Assembly: GCA_022563215.1 (NCBI GenBank)
Contig: JADFNT010000081.1
Location: 1-7,308, forward strand
Length of the DNA stretch: 7,308 bases
Source: Pseudomonadota bacterium
GTDB lineage: Bacteria; Pseudomonadota; Alphaproteobacteria; Rhodospirillales; Casp-alpha2
Direction: 5' to 3'
In this document: in pieces, positions 6,525 to 7,308 of the stretch
Layout of the letters: every line of letters starts with the position of its first letter
How positions within the stretch are numbered: position 1 is the first letter of the stretch
The notes under the pieces: generated by a model
Told to the model about the DNA's origin: nothing
Database searches by the model: none
The model's input: the letters and a program-made list of their open reading frames with translations, nothing else
Made by a program: the position numbers and the translations under genes

Positions 6525-7308
6525 GATGGGAACTCAATAAAGCTTTCAGGTTGTGTTTGACGGTTTTTATGTCCTGCCGCCATCCTTTACGGTCGATGGT
6601 GACGCTTAATTGATACTCAGATAAAAATTTCAACCTTTTATCCACCAGGGAAGCAATCGTCGCAGGAGCCACCGGGGTTCCGGGCTCCACCGTCAGGTAG
6701 GCCTGATGGCCTTTTAATTTGGCCTTGGAAATATGAAGTTTTTGGCAAAGAATTCTTATTTCCAATAATTCCATAAGTTTTTCAACGGGTTCGGGAACCA
6801 CTCCGTACCGGTCGAGCATTTCGCCATTCAGGGATTGGCATTCCTGAAGATCCGTTATCAATTGAATGCGGCGATAAATCTCCAATCGCTGGTTGAGGCT
6901 TTCGATGTAGTCCCTGGGAATGTAGCCTTTGACCATGAGATCAATTTCCGGCTGGATCACGGACTCAACTTTTTCTCCCTGAATTTCTTTGACCGCCTCC
7001 TCAATCAACTTGCAGTATAAATCAAATCCGATGGTGCTTATATGCCCGGATTGCTTGTGCCCCAGCATGTCTCCCACTCCACGGATTTCCATATCCCTTG
7101 CCGCCAGTTGGAATCCCGCTCCCAGTTCGTTCATTTCTTCAATGGCGTAGATTCTTTTGCGCGCTTCGGGACTGATGGCCAGGGTCCCCGGAATCAAAAG
7201 GTAGGCGTAGGCCTGATGCTTGTAGCGCCCCACCCTGCCCCGTAATTGATAAAGTTGCGCCAGTCCGAATTGGTCGGCACGGTTTATGATGATGGTGTTG
7301 GCGGAGGG
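6514..7308 (-). CDS. mfd: Transcription-repair coupling factor Mfd, C-terminal 264 residues (N-terminus off the right edge)
   Basis: The frame is open from the right edge to the stop at 6514-6516. The visible part begins within the second RecA-like motor domain: SANTIIINRADQFGLAQL, then helicase motif VI QLRGRVGR (residues 21-28 of the visible piece). Next comes the translocation region conserved between Mfd and RecG, ELGAGFQLAARDMEIRG (61-77) with GDMLGHKQSGH (79-89). The rest, about 120-250, corresponds to the C-terminal D7 domain that inhibits UvrA binding until RNA polymerase is engaged. RecG is excluded because its sequence ends soon after the translocation motif. Mfd is an ATP-driven translocase that removes stalled RNA polymerase and recruits UvrA; full proteins are about 1,100 residues. 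An in-frame ATG at 7233 is internal, since the helicase motifs lie upstream of it. mfd leads the run into the isomerase and surA genes. Confidence 0.96.
   Translation of the reverse strand, partial: PSANTIIINRADQFGLAQLYQLRGRVGRYKHQAYAYLLIPGTLAISPEARKRIYAIEEMNELGAGFQLAARDMEIRGVGDMLGHKQSGHISTIGFDLYCKLIEEAVKEIQGEKVESVIQPEIDLMVKGYIPRDYIESLNQRLEIYRRIQLITDLQECQSLNGEMLDRYGVVPEPVEKLMELLEIRILCQKLHISKAKLKGHQAYLTVEPGTPVAPATIASLVDKRLKFLSEYQLSVTIDRKGWRQDIKTVKHNLKALLSSHRAE

Overview
The window looks like a mosaic of three stretches of DNA from different sources. Bases 1 to about 4550 are high-GC (72% by hand count over 2101-2160) and read like an alphaproteobacterium, possibly of the Rhodospirillales type. 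Bases of about 4610-5360 have intermediate composition (50% over 4861-4920) and hold one gene for a DUF6884-like protein. Bases of about 5360-7308 vary but are lower in GC (33% over 6061-6120, about 52% over 7081-7140). They carry an mfd - PpiC-type isomerase - surA run on the minus strand, an order I associate with deltaproteobacterial and Nitrospina-like genomes. The taxon names are inference from protein flavour and composition.

Layout of the first stretch. A minus-strand gene starts with TTG at 173 and runs off the left edge; I do not recognise its product. A strong intrinsic terminator (374-413) ends a minus-strand Bax inhibitor-1/YccA family membrane protein gene (429-1190), which has a plausible sigma-70 promoter near 1238-1267. 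Divergent from it is a tight plus-strand run: a FIST-domain protein (1406-2530), a Tas-like aldo-keto reductase (2547-3587) and the RNA 2',3'-cyclic phosphodiesterase ThpR (3602-4138). Gaps of 16 and 14 bases suggest one transcript. A SAM-dependent methyltransferase then begins with GTG at 4231 and loses its family resemblance just after motif I.

The other two stretches. The DUF6884-like gene is on the minus strand and is damaged at both ends. Its 3' end reads into the antisense of the methyltransferase. Its 5' end has protein-like sequence upstream of the first usable start codon, running into surA. The surA fragment keeps its signal peptide and the start of the SurA N-domain, then ends in an out-of-frame reading of the DUF6884 gene. 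Behind it, transcribed first, are a probable lipoprotein peptidyl-prolyl isomerase and the C-terminal part of Mfd, cut by the right edge.

The most economical reading is a chimeric clone or contig, or an amplification chimera, with joins near 4550-4610 and 5355-5365, and not a new biological system. A real recombination cannot be excluded from sequence alone. Apart from this, the genes are ordinary housekeeping or accessory genes. No RNA genes, insertion sequences or CRISPR arrays were seen.
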